Shown here piece by piece: positions 21,976-35,261 of a stretch of 64,000 nucleotides of DNA. The stretch covers positions 355,904,942-355,968,941 of the forward strand of contig CM019063.1 in NCBI GenBank assembly GCA_009667805.1, in the 5' to 3' direction. Under the pieces are notes generated by a model. The model was not told where the DNA came from. It searched no databases and worked only from the letters and a program-made list of their open reading frames with translations. Each line of letters starts with the position of its first letter. Position 1 is the stretch's first letter. The position numbers were made by a program, and so were the translations under genes. This stretch comes from Leptobrachium leishanense (lineage: Eukaryota > Chordata > Amphibia > Anura > Megophryidae).

Positions 21976-23690
21976 TTGTATATCAGCAATACATAATATT
22001 ACACCAACAGATACCGTTTCAGATGTGATTGGAATAAATACAGAATCACATTAATCTCTCAATCTTTTATAACATCAATCAAGCAATCAATCAAGTTACG
22101 CCTTAATCAAATTCCAGAAGACCCCAGAATGTACATAATAAACATTCTTTTTTTTATGTACGTAAACCCTGATGTATAAACCTTTAGATATTCTTATCAA
22201 TTGAATTATATCAAACACAGATCATTCCCAGCCAATAATGCGGAAAAACTATTTTTATTGCAACAAAATATATGTAGATTTTTATTCAAACAGATAACAA
22301 GTATTTGAATATATGTTTGCACTATATCGTGGATCAGAGCTTATACATTTCAGACATATTTTTTCTTAATATCCTACCTCTATTTCGCCTTGGAAGTTAT
22401 AACAAAGGAGACAATAGAATTTATAATCCTCAACCAACTCGTAAATAAATTTAATTATGAAAACAGACAATTCAGTCCGGAATTATGAATAAAAAGAGAA
22501 GTTCGGCATACAATCGGTTACTCAGCAGAAGTGATGTTGCCTTACTTTCTGTCTATAATTCTTTCATAATCAAATGAGTTATTTGAAGGCGAGTTTGGTC
22601 AAGGACAGATGAACTCTTTGCCAACTTTCTCAGTATAAAATCAATCAATCAATCAATCATCATCATCATACTTACCTCCTCCTTGAATGATTTCAGTAGC
22701 GATCTGGAGAACAGCGCAATCAACATGCAATTCTAATCCACGGATATGTCAGGTGTACAATGCATATGGCTTGTTGATCTCTGTAGAGATATGTCGCTGT
22801 TTGAGTATGAATCTTGAGATATGTAGTGTGTCTCTGAGCATCTGGGAATACCAGAGAGAATTAGTGTTTTGAGTGGCTATCCAGTGAGAATGTTAGTCAG
22901 TCAAGGCTGACTTGAGAGAGCATGAGTGAGCATGAGGGTCTCCCATGAGCTTAGAGTGCCCGTGTTTCGGAGTTGTTGTCCCCCCAGAGATTTTAGTGTG
23001 TGTTAGAGTCTCTTAGACCCCCATCGTTAGAGTCTGTTAGATTCTCCCACTACACCTCGCTTGTGCTGTATATTATCTCATTCCACACCCCTTTTTCACA
23101 TCTACCCATTAGAAAATCTCTTTAGAATAAAATAAGCAATATATTTTGATTTCAGTAATCATTTACTCGTCGCATGAGGGCAGTATGATACCACGAGAAT
23201 TTTAAATACACCTGGTCGCACTAATTGGTTTCATGTGATGTCATATTATCTAACTTAATCCGAAACAATTCATTTTCTCATTGTTTCAGTTGGATTCTTG
23301 AAGGCTTTTGTTACTCCCCAAAACTGAGAAATGAGCTCACAGATCACTTTTTTAACAAGCTACCTTGGGTACAGCCTTGATTGTCACACGAAGTTAAGAA
23401 AAACAATTTCCCTTCGATTTACTGTAGTCCAGTATAAGACAGAAAAAGAAAAAATCTACTAAACACAGTTTTAATGTTTTCTAACATCTTACTTTATATG
23501 TATATATTGATTATAAGGCACTTGGGTATACGTTGGTGCAGATATACTTCGAGTATAACCTGTAAATATTTGAGTGATGCCACTTCTACCTGTCTGTTCA
23601 AAAACAAGATGGATGCCGGTGCCATTTTGTCTCTGTAGATAGCCCTTTTACCCTGACATATATCCCCATTTTCTTATTGATTCTCCTCCT
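21976..23690 (-). other. AT-rich region, possible LTR/leader of a retrovirus-like remnant
   Basis: No open frame of note. On the minus strand there is a TATA-like tatttaaaatt near 23,205, a strong 5' splice-donor match (AG|GTAAGT) at about 22,670-22,680, and AATAAA motifs near 22,260-22,285. That order (TATA, donor, poly(A) signal) is what an LTR with its leader would show, and the retrovirus-like coding remnant at 24.2-25.1 kb is on the same strand. The link is an inference; a second LTR copy was not found in the window. Confidence 0.25.
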
Positions 23691-23693
23691 TAA

Positions 23694-24141
23694 GGCTGGG
23701 GTCAGACGAGCGTGATTTCTACGGACTGTACGTCCGTGCAGTACGGACATCGTCAGTACGGATGACGCAGTAGTGGTCACACAGTCCGTTTTTTCACTGA
23801 AGTTATTTTTGACGGATGTAGGAGGGAAAAATAAATTACAATGAAAAAACATTCTGTCCGTCAAAAATGCTGGACGTATAAATGCAGTCCGTCTGACCAT
23901 GCTCCATCACTCACACACAAAGCTATGCAGACGTTATGGACGTGGCGCACTCCGCACGTCCGTTCTAGCAGTATTACGTTCTTGCCTAACCTGCGTCCGT
24001 TTGCCGAGGCCGTTGTGCGTCCGCAGTTCAGTGCGGACGTACTTCATGTGTCGGGCTCCAATGGACTTTCTTTCATGCTATCACGGACGTACTTTTAGGC
24101 GCAATCACGGACGTGAACACTACGCTCGTCTGACACCAGCC
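23694..24141. mobile_element. Harbinger-type MITE with CGGACGT arrays, copy 1
   Basis: A 448-bp element with inverted ends GGCTGGGGTCAGACGAGCG, flanked by TAA (23,691-23,693; 24,142-24,144). The interior is studded with ACGGAC, GTCCGT and CGGACGT words in both orientations. Other copies are at 55,725-56,141 and 57,868-58,317. The open frames reported inside it (for example MVRRTAFIRPAF, minus) are by-products of this sequence. Confidence 0.75.
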
Positions 24142-24173
24142 TAAGAGTTAGACATCCGTAAGAAAGATACACG

Positions 24174-25065
24174 TTACTTAAGCTCAGACGGCAAAGGGTT
24201 AATCACATTTTGGTCATAGTGCTCTATCCAAAATGTCGTTAGCACACTCTTGGCAAAACGAATCCACATCACAAATTTTACAGTGAGATATGTTAGCCAG
24301 CAGAAGATGACAATTAGCAGCACGCTTCTGACGATTTCCACTTGGAGCATTTCGGCTAACGGGTCAAAGAGTTTCATCTGCTGAAATGTATCCGGATCCA
24401 TCGATGGAGATAACATCTTTGTGTATAGTCATTTCAACTGTATGGCTTGGCTTGTGCTCCAGCAGGAATTTCAAAATCAGCGTCAATAGAAATCTACCTG
24501 CTTTTGAAAAACATCAATGCTCTCCACTTCCCCAACAACTTCCTTGATGATGACTAGGTACAAGGTACGATCTCCAATCGTGATTCGGGCCTGTCGGGGT
24601 ACTTTGTTGAGTGACGCAGGTGAAGAAAGAGCCAGAACTTTGTTCATTATTTGGTGTTTCCGGAATACACTCATGAGTGCTGACAAGCCACTTGTCATGA
24701 ATCAGAACTGCATTCACGGTTTCATCCTTTGACATTTCCACTAGAACTTCTCAGAACTTCTTTTTGTTGTTTGAGTATTTAGCTTACTCATTCTCCTGAG
24801 TATGCAGGTACCATTGTCTGATATTTGGTGAGATAAACCTGGAAGTGTTGAATTCTTTCCGATGAAGATGCTTGGGTCCAGGTTGACACAGACTTTCTGG
24901 GATAGGATCTTCTTGTCTGTCAAGATGAATCCTGGCATATCTTGCAACATGATCCCAGATGATGATCCTGGCACAGCGAACGGTCCCATCCAAAATTCTT
25001 GGCACAACAGAATTATCCAGATAATTACGTCGTAGTACTTGGAAGTCCTCTCTCATGACTTTATA
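24174..25065 (-). pseudogene. Degraded retrovirus-like membrane-protein remnant (possible env)
   Basis: On the minus strand, a splice-acceptor-like pyrimidine tract and AG (near 25,082) precede a string of frames broken by stops and frame changes. A hydrophobic stretch of about 20 residues at about 24,265-24,330 near the C-terminus looks like a membrane anchor followed by a short tail. Cysteines and N-glycosylation-type NGT and NST sites lie upstream. The placement downstream of a retroelement integrase remnant at 31 kb on the same strand suggests an old endogenous retrovirus env, but no diagnostic motif was recognised. A decayed host gene is not excluded. Confidence 0.3.
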
Positions 25066-25399
25066 TAGCCTATGGAGACAGGAAAAACAGTATAAGTACT
25101 TTCATACTAAATATAAAATTTTTCTTCTTTTCCTTCTCAGGAAGAAAAGTTATTCACAGCATTTATTGGGTAATCGGACACATTTCACAATCCTATTCCT
25201 TTGTATCTCTCGCAGTTTTATTAACCCCTTTCCCAATTTTATTAAATAAAATCTCATCTAAGGTAGGGAATCCCAAGCAGAATAGGTATCTGACATGGTT
25301 ATGGATAAGAACAAAGCAGGTTTGTACAGTTTTTTTGTATTGAAATCTATTGGATAAAGAGACCTGTTAAAGGGTAGTTAACAGTGGGGCGCCGCAGCG
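25066..25399. other. Non-coding AT-rich stretch
   Basis: Nothing recognisable beyond the pyrimidine tract (minus strand) ending near 25,082. It probably belongs to the retrovirus-like remnant that the L1 interrupts. Confidence 0.3.
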
Positions 25400-27304
25400 C
25401 CTATAAGCTATATTCCAGAATACCCTAGCTATCCGAGCTCAAAAACAGTATCCAACTTTAAGAAAATAGGGACGGGGAGGGGAAAAAAGTATGGGAAGGG
25501 AGGAAAGAGAAGGGGGTGCCCGGCCCAGGCCACAAAGGAGAAAAAGAAGAGGAAAGCAGAGCAGAAGAGGGAGAAATAGTAGAAGGGCATATCAAAACTG
25601 GGAAAACATAGCAGTCCTCACATCATACATGGACATGTCAAAGTCCTGCGTCCATCCACAGTTCCCAGGTCCTATGATATGGTAGTAGCGAGTGACCGTC
25701 AATTTGTCCACAAGTTGTGTATCCCTAGTTTTGGCGTAAACCTTCGCCGTGCTAGACAGTTGGGGCTGACGCCATGTTTCAGCCACCACTCTCCGTGCTG
25801 TGAGGCTGATCTTCGCCACCAATTTGCTTTCATGGAACGCAAGATCGGGGACCGGTCTGGACATCAGGAATGCCCATGGATACAGGTTTAAGCAGAACAA
25901 GTGACAACGGATCCTGAATTTCAGACCAGAATTGAACAATATGGGGGCATGTCCACCACATGTGATAGTATGAGCCCCGCTGGTTGCACAACCTCCAACA
26001 TACGTCTGGGACTGCAGGGTTCATATGGGCCAATTGGTTAGGGGTAATATACCAACCCATCACAGTTTCAATAGCCTGCTCCTGCAAAGATGTGCAGATG
26101 GAGACCGAACGCGATGATTCACAAATGTCCAGCCACTCATTTGAGTCCAGTGTTTCACCTATGTTAGACTCCCACGCTCGTATGTTGGGTAATTCTTTCC
26201 AGTCCAGTAACGAGGTGAGCGATCGGTAGAGGGAGAAGATGAGGCCATGTGGGTACACCCCATCCCTACACAGGCGTTCAAAAAAAGGACATTTCAACTG
26301 TAGCAGACTTAAAATGGGGGCGAGCGGCATAGGATCTCACTTGCATGAGCTGCAGGAAGGGGAGGCAAGCATCAGATAGGGTTGGCAGCAAAGTTTCTTT
26401 CGGATAGAGATGGTACAGCCTGCACACAACGGAGTCCTGTAGGTATTTAAATGGGTCATTGTTGAGTCCAGGACCAAAGTCCTTAGTGCCAAAGATTGGA
26501 GACATTGGGGATGGAAAAGATGTTGGGTCACATAGCAATTCAATTTATGCCAAAGCCGCAAGGAGTTCAAAATAGCAGGGCACGTTGTAGTGAGTAAGGG
26601 GTGATGTTCCCTGCATGACCTTATCCATCACTATTACATCCGGTAACATAATAGCCGTTTCCAAAATTGACCCAGGACCGGGAACCCTGTGGGAGGTGCC
26701 ACGCAATAATTTGTGCCAATTGAGTGGCATAGTAATAGGAAAAAAGGGATGGCAATTGAGACCGCCTAACATTTTCGGGCGGTACAGCATGTTTCACGCC
26801 GCCCTGTGGTGCTTCCCCACCCATATAAAGCTATCAATGGAGCATTGCAGAGAGGCAATATCATCAGGAACCAGGGCTATTGACAAGGCCTGGAAAAAAT
26901 ATAGGAGGCGAGGGAGAATGTTAATTTTGATGCAATTGACTCTGCCCACCCATGAGATCATATACCTATCCCAACACTCCAGATCTTTTTTAATTGTTGA
27001 CAACAGGGACAAGTAATTTTCTGCATAAGCGAGTACCCAAGTATGTGATCCCAGAGTCCGCCACCTGAATAAGAGCAGACCTAGTGATATCCAGCAGATC
27101 TTGGGATGAAAGTGTCACAGGGAGGGCCTCCGATTTAACCACATTAATTTTATACCCTGATATTGTGGAGAACTTCGTGAGCCTATCAAGTACCCAGGGC
27201 AGGGAGGACAATAGGTGTGTTAAAGACAACAAAACATCATCCGCATAAGTGGAAAGTTTGTAGGTGTCACCTCCCACCTGGAACCCAGTTGTACATACAA
27301 ATAT

Positions 27305-27665
27305 GGTTTCATGTTAAAGGTACCCAACGATAGAAGTCAAGGGCCCCAACGCTAGCAGTCTTGAACGTTTGTGTAATTTCCACTGGCCAGTGGTTAGATA
27401 GAAGGTACAAGGTTTAGATAGGTTGTTGATATCGGTTACGTTGATTATTGTCGATAATCTAACTGCATTGAAGTATGGTAAAGATTGCCGTCTCGTTCAT
27501 TCATCGTTGTGTCGAATAGTGATGCTGAATTAACTCTTTCAATACTGTTGATTACTTTTTCCTACAAAGGGTTTGCTTGCTAGTCCTAATAAACCCCTTT
27601 TTGTTTCAAGTAATCTTGTCCTGGTATTACTTGGCACCGAAGGTGGAGGTGGGTAATCACTGGAG
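27305..27665. mobile_element. LTR-like insertion within L1 ORF2
   Basis: About 360 bp separates RT motif B-type sequence (ending near 27,670 on the minus strand) from the YADD block (from about 27,300). On the plus strand it begins near tgttaaaggtacccaacg, contains AATAAA at about 27,587 and ends near tattacttggca. A TG...CA solo LTR is the simplest reading. No target duplication was confirmed. Confidence 0.35.
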
Positions 27666-28659
27666 TGAGACAGAAGGCCCATCAAATTCAGCAGTTCTCG
27701 CGGGAGTAGCGCTACACAGTTATAGAAGGGTCATCCCTGATCATCTGCTAAAGAGGTTCAAGAAAAGGGCAAACCGCGCCAGGGACAGAGGGCAGTCCTG
27801 TCTAGTGCTGTTCCATACCCTAAAGGGGACCCTGTTCATCCCCGGTATCAAGATTTGAGCTCCCGGGGAATCGTACAGCGCAAACACCATGTGCATAAAC
27901 GAGATAGGAAACCCCAAGTGTTCAAGTTAAAAAGGAAAGGCCCTATCAAAGGCCTTTCCAGCCTCTAGGGATACGAACAGGGAGGTTGTGTGTGTTGTGA
28001 GTGAGCGAGCCAAATAAAGTCTGCAGCCCTTTGAGTAATTATCATATGCTTGGTGCCCCGGAATAAAACCAATTTGGTCCGGGGAGATCAAGGAGGGGAG
28101 GAAGGGGTCCAAGTGCAGTGTGAGGACCTTAGCCAGTAATTTCACATCTGCGTTTAAAAGAGAAATCGGACGGTAATTCTCAATACCCTCAGGGTCCTTC
28201 CCAGGCTTAGGGAGGAGGACTACAGAGGACCGAAATGACTCAGCAGGAAAGGGAGTACAACTGAGCCTCATTGAAGAGATGACACAGGAAAGGTTTCAGG
28301 GTGGAAAAGAAAGCTTTATAGTACTGACAGGTGATACCATCTGGGCCCGGTGCCTTATGCGGCTGCATTATACTAAGGGCTTCCCCTATCTCCTCCATAA
28401 CAGGGGATGCCAGCGTGGTGGCCTGCACATCAGTGAGGGAGGGGAGCGCGAGACAGCTTAGATAAGAGCGAATGCTGTCCACTAGGGCTATGTTACTTAG
28501 AGTGTGTGTCGGGAGGGGCGGTATAAATCTGCAAAATATGCTGTAAAGGCATTCTTAATAGTCTCCGGGGTCTTATGTGTCTATCCCTGTTTATCTTTAA
28601 ATCATAGGGATCAGGGTAGCGTTATGCTTGGGACGCAGAGTTTTAGCTAGGGGGTGTCT

Positions 28660-28760
28660 ATTTTACATAGTTACATAGGCTGAAAAAAGACTTGCGTCCA
28701 TCAAGATCAGCCTTTCACACATCACCTATTTTTATTAGCACGTACATATCACCTTCTGGA
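28660..28760 (-). repeat. Frog-type dispersed repeat fragment
   Basis: It contains acatagttacataggctgaa followed by gacttgcgtccatcaag, the reverse orientation of the phrase that ends the repeat at 1607-2019 (gatggacgcatgtctttttt). It lies between the endonuclease and RT parts of L1 ORF2, so it is a later insertion. Confidence 0.55.
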
Positions 28761-29935
28761 CCATAGCAACGAGCGACTTACATCATCAAGAAATATCTGG
28801 TTAAGGTTGTGTCTGGTACGTGTGAGGAACGAATAGGTATCCTCCTTTGGAGCCTGCTTATGTAAAAGTTCCAAGTGCCGCAAAAATGCCTGTAAAGTGA
28901 CAATAGAATCAAGCTTCAGCATTTATGATAGGAGGCCTGACTTAACAGAACACCCCTGATCACTGCCTTATGGGCATTCCAAAGGGTATGTATGGAGACA
29001 TCCGGGGTGTCGTTAAGTAAGAAATAGGAGTCCAGAGCATCCTGCGCAGCCTCCTGGCGCCTAGCTTAGAAAGGAGGAGTCTCCATTGCCCGCTACCCCC
29101 CTGGGTCAGTGGCTGCACATGCAAAGTGACACCAGCATAGTCAGACCACGTGATAGAGGAAACAGTCACTGTAGGGATGCAGTTAGGAGAGATAAGGAAA
29201 TAGTCTATGCGGGAGTAAGTAGTGTGAACAGGGGAAAACAAGGTTTCACAACCTGTATGGGGTAGGAATTACGCAGGAGTATAGCGGCGTCATTCCGTTT
29301 AGGGAGTGAGCAGGAGGTGAAAACCCTGGAGTAGGACGGGTCCGTCAGGCGGAAAGCCGCTAAGGAAGAAATCCTAGTCTCCTGTATAAAGGCGACATCC
29401 ACCACTTTACGTTTTAATTCGCTGAAGAGCAATTGTCTTTTGCGTGGGGAGTCCAGACCCTTCACATTTAAGGAGAGGAGTTTAACGTCATCGGTAAACA
29501 ATATGTGGTAACAACAAGAACCATTCTGCCAGGCCCCCACCCTGGGCCATCATCACCACCAGGCTATGGGGAGAGGGGGGAAAGGCACATGGGAGATGGG
29601 GAGAAAGATGATAGGAAACAGAAGTAGGAGAAGGTGTAGATAAGGGAGAGCAAAGGAGAGTAGACAAAGAAATAGAGGGCGGGGCCGGGCCGGGGGGGAT
29701 AGGGATGGGGGTAAGGCAAGGGAGTAAAAGAAGTCCCGAATGGATGGGCTATCCAAAGAAACAGAACATCAGGGAGGAGAAGGACAAGGAAACCAGCGGG
29801 CAGTATATGAGAACCTACCCAAAAGCACCCCAACCAGCTGCCAGCCAAATAGAAATATTAAACCGTCGACCACTAAACATTGTGAACTATATAAGAACAA
29901 GTATAATGCAAACACAATACCCTAAGAGGGAGGAC

Positions 29936-30916
29936 CTATCTCAGATTCCCGCGATGGGCAGTGGGGGCACCCTGACACCCCAAAAGGTGCAAACTGAGCC
30001 AAGGGAGTCCGCCATACGAAAGAGGCATCAGGTAAGGACCATTCCGAGGGTAGACAGGGTAAGGAGCCAGAGGCAACAACTGCCTTTCCACCTCTGGGGT
30101 TTCCAGTCCCAGTTGTTGGAGAAAGTTCCGAGCCTTGTAGAGGTGTGTGCAGGAGTACGTGTGGTCTCCGCGGGTGACACAAATGTGGAAGGGGAAACCC
30201 CAGGTGTATCTGATGTTGTTAGCGTGTACGACCTCTGTCACGACACGCCCCTCTTGCCTTGCAGATGGTGCCAAATCCTGGAAAAAGAGCAATGAACATC
30301 CTTCATATTCCACCTGCGGATCTCTGGTAGCATGGAGGAGGGCTTCACGAGTGGTGTAATAGTGGAGTCGGGCCACCACATCACGAAGCACAGCGTTTTG
30401 ACCCTGAGGTGTCCCCAGTGTGCGATGAATCCTGGTCGATCAGGTAGCGCGCTAGTAGCAGAGCAGGCAGCAGCCGCTTCATAATACCCGTGAGTATAGC
30501 CTCCAGCTGGTCTGATGGTACCGTCTCAGGCAGGCCGTGAAGTCATATATTCTTATGTCTGGATCTGTTAGAGGATGTCCTGGAAGACCTGTCTAAGAGA
30601 GTGACCCGAGCAGCCAGGACTTCACTCTAAAAGCCTGCAGGCGCTGGATGTCTTGCCTGGTTGACGGGCCCACCTCCTCAGCTGCCCCCTGGGAGCACAT
30701 GCGCAGGCAAGGGCTTCTCCAGTCTTCAGACAAGGCGCCGCCGCCATCTTGCGGCACTCCGGTCGCCCGTAATTTTGTCGCGAATATTGGCGCTACCGTG
30801 GTGCCTTCGGGGCACTTCTTGGGCATCCTCAATCGCCCTTTCTGACATCTCAGGGCCCTCCACAGCGGGTAAATATGTTTTTTAGGGTGGTCTGAGCTAG
30901 TGAAGTTGGGCAGCAT
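29936..30916 (-). pseudogene. L1 ORF1 (RNA-binding protein), broken
   Basis: The minus-strand frame from 30,916 (start MLPNFTSSDHPKK) gives the N-terminal part. After stops, the frame from 30,391 carries the C-terminal RNA-binding region with VVARLHYYTTREALLHATR, LLFFQDLAPSARQ and YTWGFPFHI. These match the usual ORF1 sequence order. It precedes ORF2 by about 400 bp on the same strand. Confidence 0.75.
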
Positions 30917-30984
30917 CGCTAGAGATCTAGCCTCGTGCGTCCTGTCTCATTGCCGGCTCGGCTCTGTCCCCGTTAGTACAGTTT

Positions 30985-31600
30985 TAAACTTCACCAGGCT
31001 TGTGTTTCGTTTTGCTTCTGTTTGTGAATGTCTTGTGTTTCGCAATCTAATTCCTCTTCCATTTGCTGCAATGGAAACCTAGGATGACAAGCACGCAATT
31101 GGTTAATGTGAACCCATTTCTCTACATTTTCTGTTCCCTTTGGAACTCTTAGCATGTAAGCTACAGGCGAGATTTTATCAATGACAAAATAAGGTACTTT
31201 CCATGACGGTAGGAATTTCCTTTCTTTCACCTGGTTACGAGAGAAATTCTAGAGATAAACCTAGTCTGAGATTTGGTATGCCTTCTTGGAGGTTTTCACA
31301 TTGTAGTAGGTTTTATTGCTGCTTGCTGCTTTTTTAAGGTTCCTTTTTGGAAAATGTGAACGCATGCTGTAGGTGCTTTCGTAGGTTCTCAATGTATTGA
31401 TGGGACGTCGCTGCATTGATCACGTTCTGGTCCGCAGTGCTATCGCAGGTGTTGTGGTAAGACCATGTTCCTACTTGTGATCATCTCTGTAACAGATCTC
31501 TGTGCCCGGATATGGTCACATCTGCCAAATGCTGCTTCATCGCTGGACACCCAGTTTCTCACACCTTTCTCTAGTACCTTAGCCGCAGCTTAAAGGAACA
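30985..31600 (-). pseudogene. Integrase C-terminal fragment of a retrovirus-like element
   Basis: The minus-strand frame 31,230-30,991 contains KFLPSWKVPYFVIDKISP and then KWVHINQLRACHP, typical of the C-terminal domain of retroviral or gypsy integrases. An upstream stretch (31,430-31,230) reads on as its N-terminal side with stops. It ends just before the L1 5' end, and the membrane-protein remnant at 24.2-25.1 kb lies on the far side of the L1 on the same strand. This suggests the L1 landed between pol and env of one old provirus (inference). Confidence 0.55.
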
Positions 31601-31675
31601 CTCTAGGCTAAAAATACCCCCCTTTTTTCTTACATTAAAATATACCTATTCCCTACCTGGGTTATTGTGTATATA
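31601..31675. other. Left flank of the Tc1 element, part of an unclassified repeat
   Basis: The phrase aaaggaacactctaggct at about 31,592-31,609 is the kind of start seen in an abundant frog repeat. The flank on the other side of the Tc1 element (33,476-33,956) would be its continuation. Confidence 0.35.
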
Positions 31676-31965
31676 CAGTGGCAAGAAAAAGTATGTGAAC
31701 CCTTTGAGATTACGTGGAGTTTTGCATGAATTGGTCATAAAATGTGCTCTGATCTTCATCTAAGTCACAACAATTTGAAAAACACAGCCTGCTTAAAATG
31801 ATACATCACAAACATTATTTGTTTTCATGGTGTTTATTGAACATAACATGTAAACAATCACAGTGCAGGGTGGAAAAAGAATGTGAACCCCTAGCCTAAT
31901 GACTTCTCCAAGAGCTAATTGGAGCCAGGAGTGCGCCAACCTTGAGTCCAACCAGTGTGAAATTA

Positions 31966-33255
<1,290 letters not shown>

Positions 33256-33475
33256 AGTCCAAAGGTTCACATACTTTTTCCACCCTGCACTGTGAATGTT
33301 TACATGTTCTGTTCAATAAAAACATGAAAACATATGTTTGTGTTGTATTATTTTAAGCAGACTGTGTTTTTCAAATTGTTGTCACTTAGATGAAGATCAG
33401 AGCACATTTTATGACCAATTCATGCAAAACTCCACGTAATCCCAAAGGGTTCACATACTTTTTCTTGCCACTGTA

Positions 33476-33956
33476 TATATATATATTTTTAAATGTAATA
33501 CTTACCCTAAAAACCACTTCTTTCCAACGGCGTTTTTTTATTTTTTATACTCACCTCCCTCCTCTTCCGCTCCTGTCCTTCTAACTCTAACTTGGCTAAA
33601 TGGTTTACGTGAGAAGCGCGCATGCGCGCCTCTCACGTAAGCCAGCCAATCAGCAGGCTTCCTCTTCTAATTGGATTATTGTTACACGCAGAGGATGCGC
33701 GCAACATTAATCCCAGCTGCAGACTATGCTGGCGGCTCGCTGCCGCCAGCTACTGCGGTGAGTTGGAGATGTCATCGCGCTGAAAGCACAATGACGTCTC
33801 CTACTCGGCAATAGTCGGCAGAAGCGGCTCTGCTGACTGACAGCTGGGAGGGCGGAGTAAAGTTCTCCGCGTCTCTCAGCTGTTTTCAGCTTTTTCAGCC
33901 GATTGGCTGAGCAGAGGGAGGGGGGAAAGGCGAGGGCATACTCAGGGCATCATGAC
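33476..33956. other. Non-coding flank, unclassified repeat
   Basis: No gene. It contains hairpins, notably gtgagaagcgcgcatgcgcgcctctcac at about 33,608-33,636 and tggcggctcgctgccgcca at about 33,730. It is probably the rest of the repeat interrupted by the Tc1 element, cut at 33,956 by hAT copy B. Confidence 0.35.
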
Positions 33957-34495
33957 TAGGGATGAGCTGTTCGGTTTGGACGGTTCGGAGTTCGCATTGA
34001 ACATAGCCTGTTCGCGAACTCCGAACATTTCCGGGTGTTCGCAGCGTCTTCGCCCACAATGCACCACAATGCACTTTTACACTGGCCTGAAGCTCGTAAT
34101 TGGCTACAGCCTTGCACCTCACTACAGGTCTGGTGCAAGACAAGTTCAACACTATGCCAGTCACGGCTCAGAGTCCTGATTGGGCAAATTTTACCCAATC
34201 ATGGGCTCACAGAGCTAAGTCCCGCAGCACACTATATAAGGTTTCCACGCAGCGCTTCTGCACACATTTGAGAGGAGATTTCAGAGGAGATAGTTGTTCT
34301 GTGTTCTTACTGACGGTCTGCCACGCTACTGGGGGGGGGGGTCTCATTTCAACCAAATATCTGGGAATTGAGGTGATCTGTCTCTTGTCACTGCCAGCAA
34401 GTCTTTTTGGGGTCACAAACTTCTACAAAATATTTGGGAATTCAGGTTATCTGTGTCTTGTGACTCACTGCCAGTACCACACAGTATTTTGGGGG

Positions 34496-35261
34496 TGTGG
34501 CGGGATGGACGTCCGCCTGCAGTCCTGCTCTATCTGACCCCCCCCTTTGATGGCGTCCGGCCCGACTACCAAGTGGCACGGCACTCGGCGTCTCGAGCAG
34601 CCTGGAGGATGAAATGGCGTTGGTCCGGTGTCTGGAGAGATGGTGCGGTGTTGCCTTGGGGATACCGTTCCTGGGTTGAGTGGTGATGCAGGAGACCGCT
34701 GAGTGTCTCCTGCAATAGTGATTGTAGCTCTGAAATGAAGACACCAGACGCGGGTGTATGCTTTAAAACAGTGAATTGAATTTTATGGGTTTCAACAGGG
34801 TCATTTATACAACTTCACACAAACAGATTACCAAGTCCCCCACCCACACAACCAGCACTGATTGGCTCCTTTCCCAGCCTCCTGTTCCCTATCAGGTCCC
34901 TTTCAGACTTCCCATTGTCCAGGGGATTAGGCAGATGAGGTCTTGGAAAAGCCTCCAATCCTCTGGCCCGCTGCATCTTGGGGCATGAGATCCTTTGTTC
35001 TGTGAAACCACGCTGGGATGAGCAAAATGGCAACGGGGAAAAACACATATAAACGGTTTCTTTCATACTTTTACAGTCACATCATACAGGGTACATTTTT
35101 ATTACATTACACCAATAAAACCACATCTAACAATAAAATAAGAGGTCCATAGGCTCACACGCAAAACCAATATGAAAAAACAGGAAAAATGGTCTTTAAA
35201 AAGGGTTCAGTCTTTAGTCCTGTGGCTCGCTGAAAAGAGCTCTCATGTCCGTTCCGTGACA
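34496..35261. mobile_element. Solo LTR inside hAT copy B
   Basis: A 766-bp insertion that begins TGTGGCGGGATGGACG and ends with the imperfect inverted counterpart (cgttccgtgaca), in the TG...CA form of an LTR. GGGGG lies on both sides (34,491-34,495; 35,262-35,266), a possible 5-bp target duplication. An AATAAAA lies near 35,115. No internal coding part remains, so recombination between two LTRs is likely. The LTR family is unknown. Confidence 0.7.

Larger units (their letters stand above)
25592..29540 (-). pseudogene. L1 ORF2 (endonuclease and reverse transcriptase), broken
   Basis: The apurinic-type endonuclease is seen at 29,500-28,960: LSLNVKGLDSPRKR, then FIQETR with the catalytic glutamate, and SRIDYFLIS near its end. 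RT follows: HKAPGPDGI (28,380), VVLLPKPGKDP and YRPISLLN (28,230-28,150), FIPGHQ, KAFDRA (motif A, about 27,940). After an insertion, YADD (motif C, about 27,235) is intact, then ITYLGTRL and a C-terminal part to 25,592. ORF2 makes target-primed cDNA. Many frame changes make this copy dead. Confidence 0.85.
25400..30960 (-). mobile_element. L1 retrotransposon, nearly full length, degraded
   Basis: On the minus strand a short 5' region (30,960-30,917) is followed by ORF1 (30,916-29,936), a ~400-bp spacer, and ORF2 (29,540-25,592) with endonuclease, RT and C-terminal parts in order. Stops and frameshifts are scattered throughout. Two later insertions are visible: a ~100-bp frog-type repeat near 28,660-28,760 and an LTR-like piece at about 27,305-27,665. 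The ends are approximate; no clear poly(A) or target duplication was identified. Confidence 0.8.

Noticed and set aside
23598..24144. Small proteins from frames inside the CGGACGT MITE
   Set aside because: They are not maintained between the three MITE copies, and overlapping frames are equally open.
24174..25065. A host membrane-protein gene
   Set aside because: Frames are broken repeatedly, only one possible splice acceptor is visible, and it is surrounded by retroelement parts. It is kept only as a low-confidence retrovirus-like remnant.
29553..29848. Proline/leucine-rich minus-strand frames between L1 ORF1 and ORF2
   Set aside because: The stretch is pyrimidine-rich low-complexity sequence in the spacer between L1 ORFs, with no domain.
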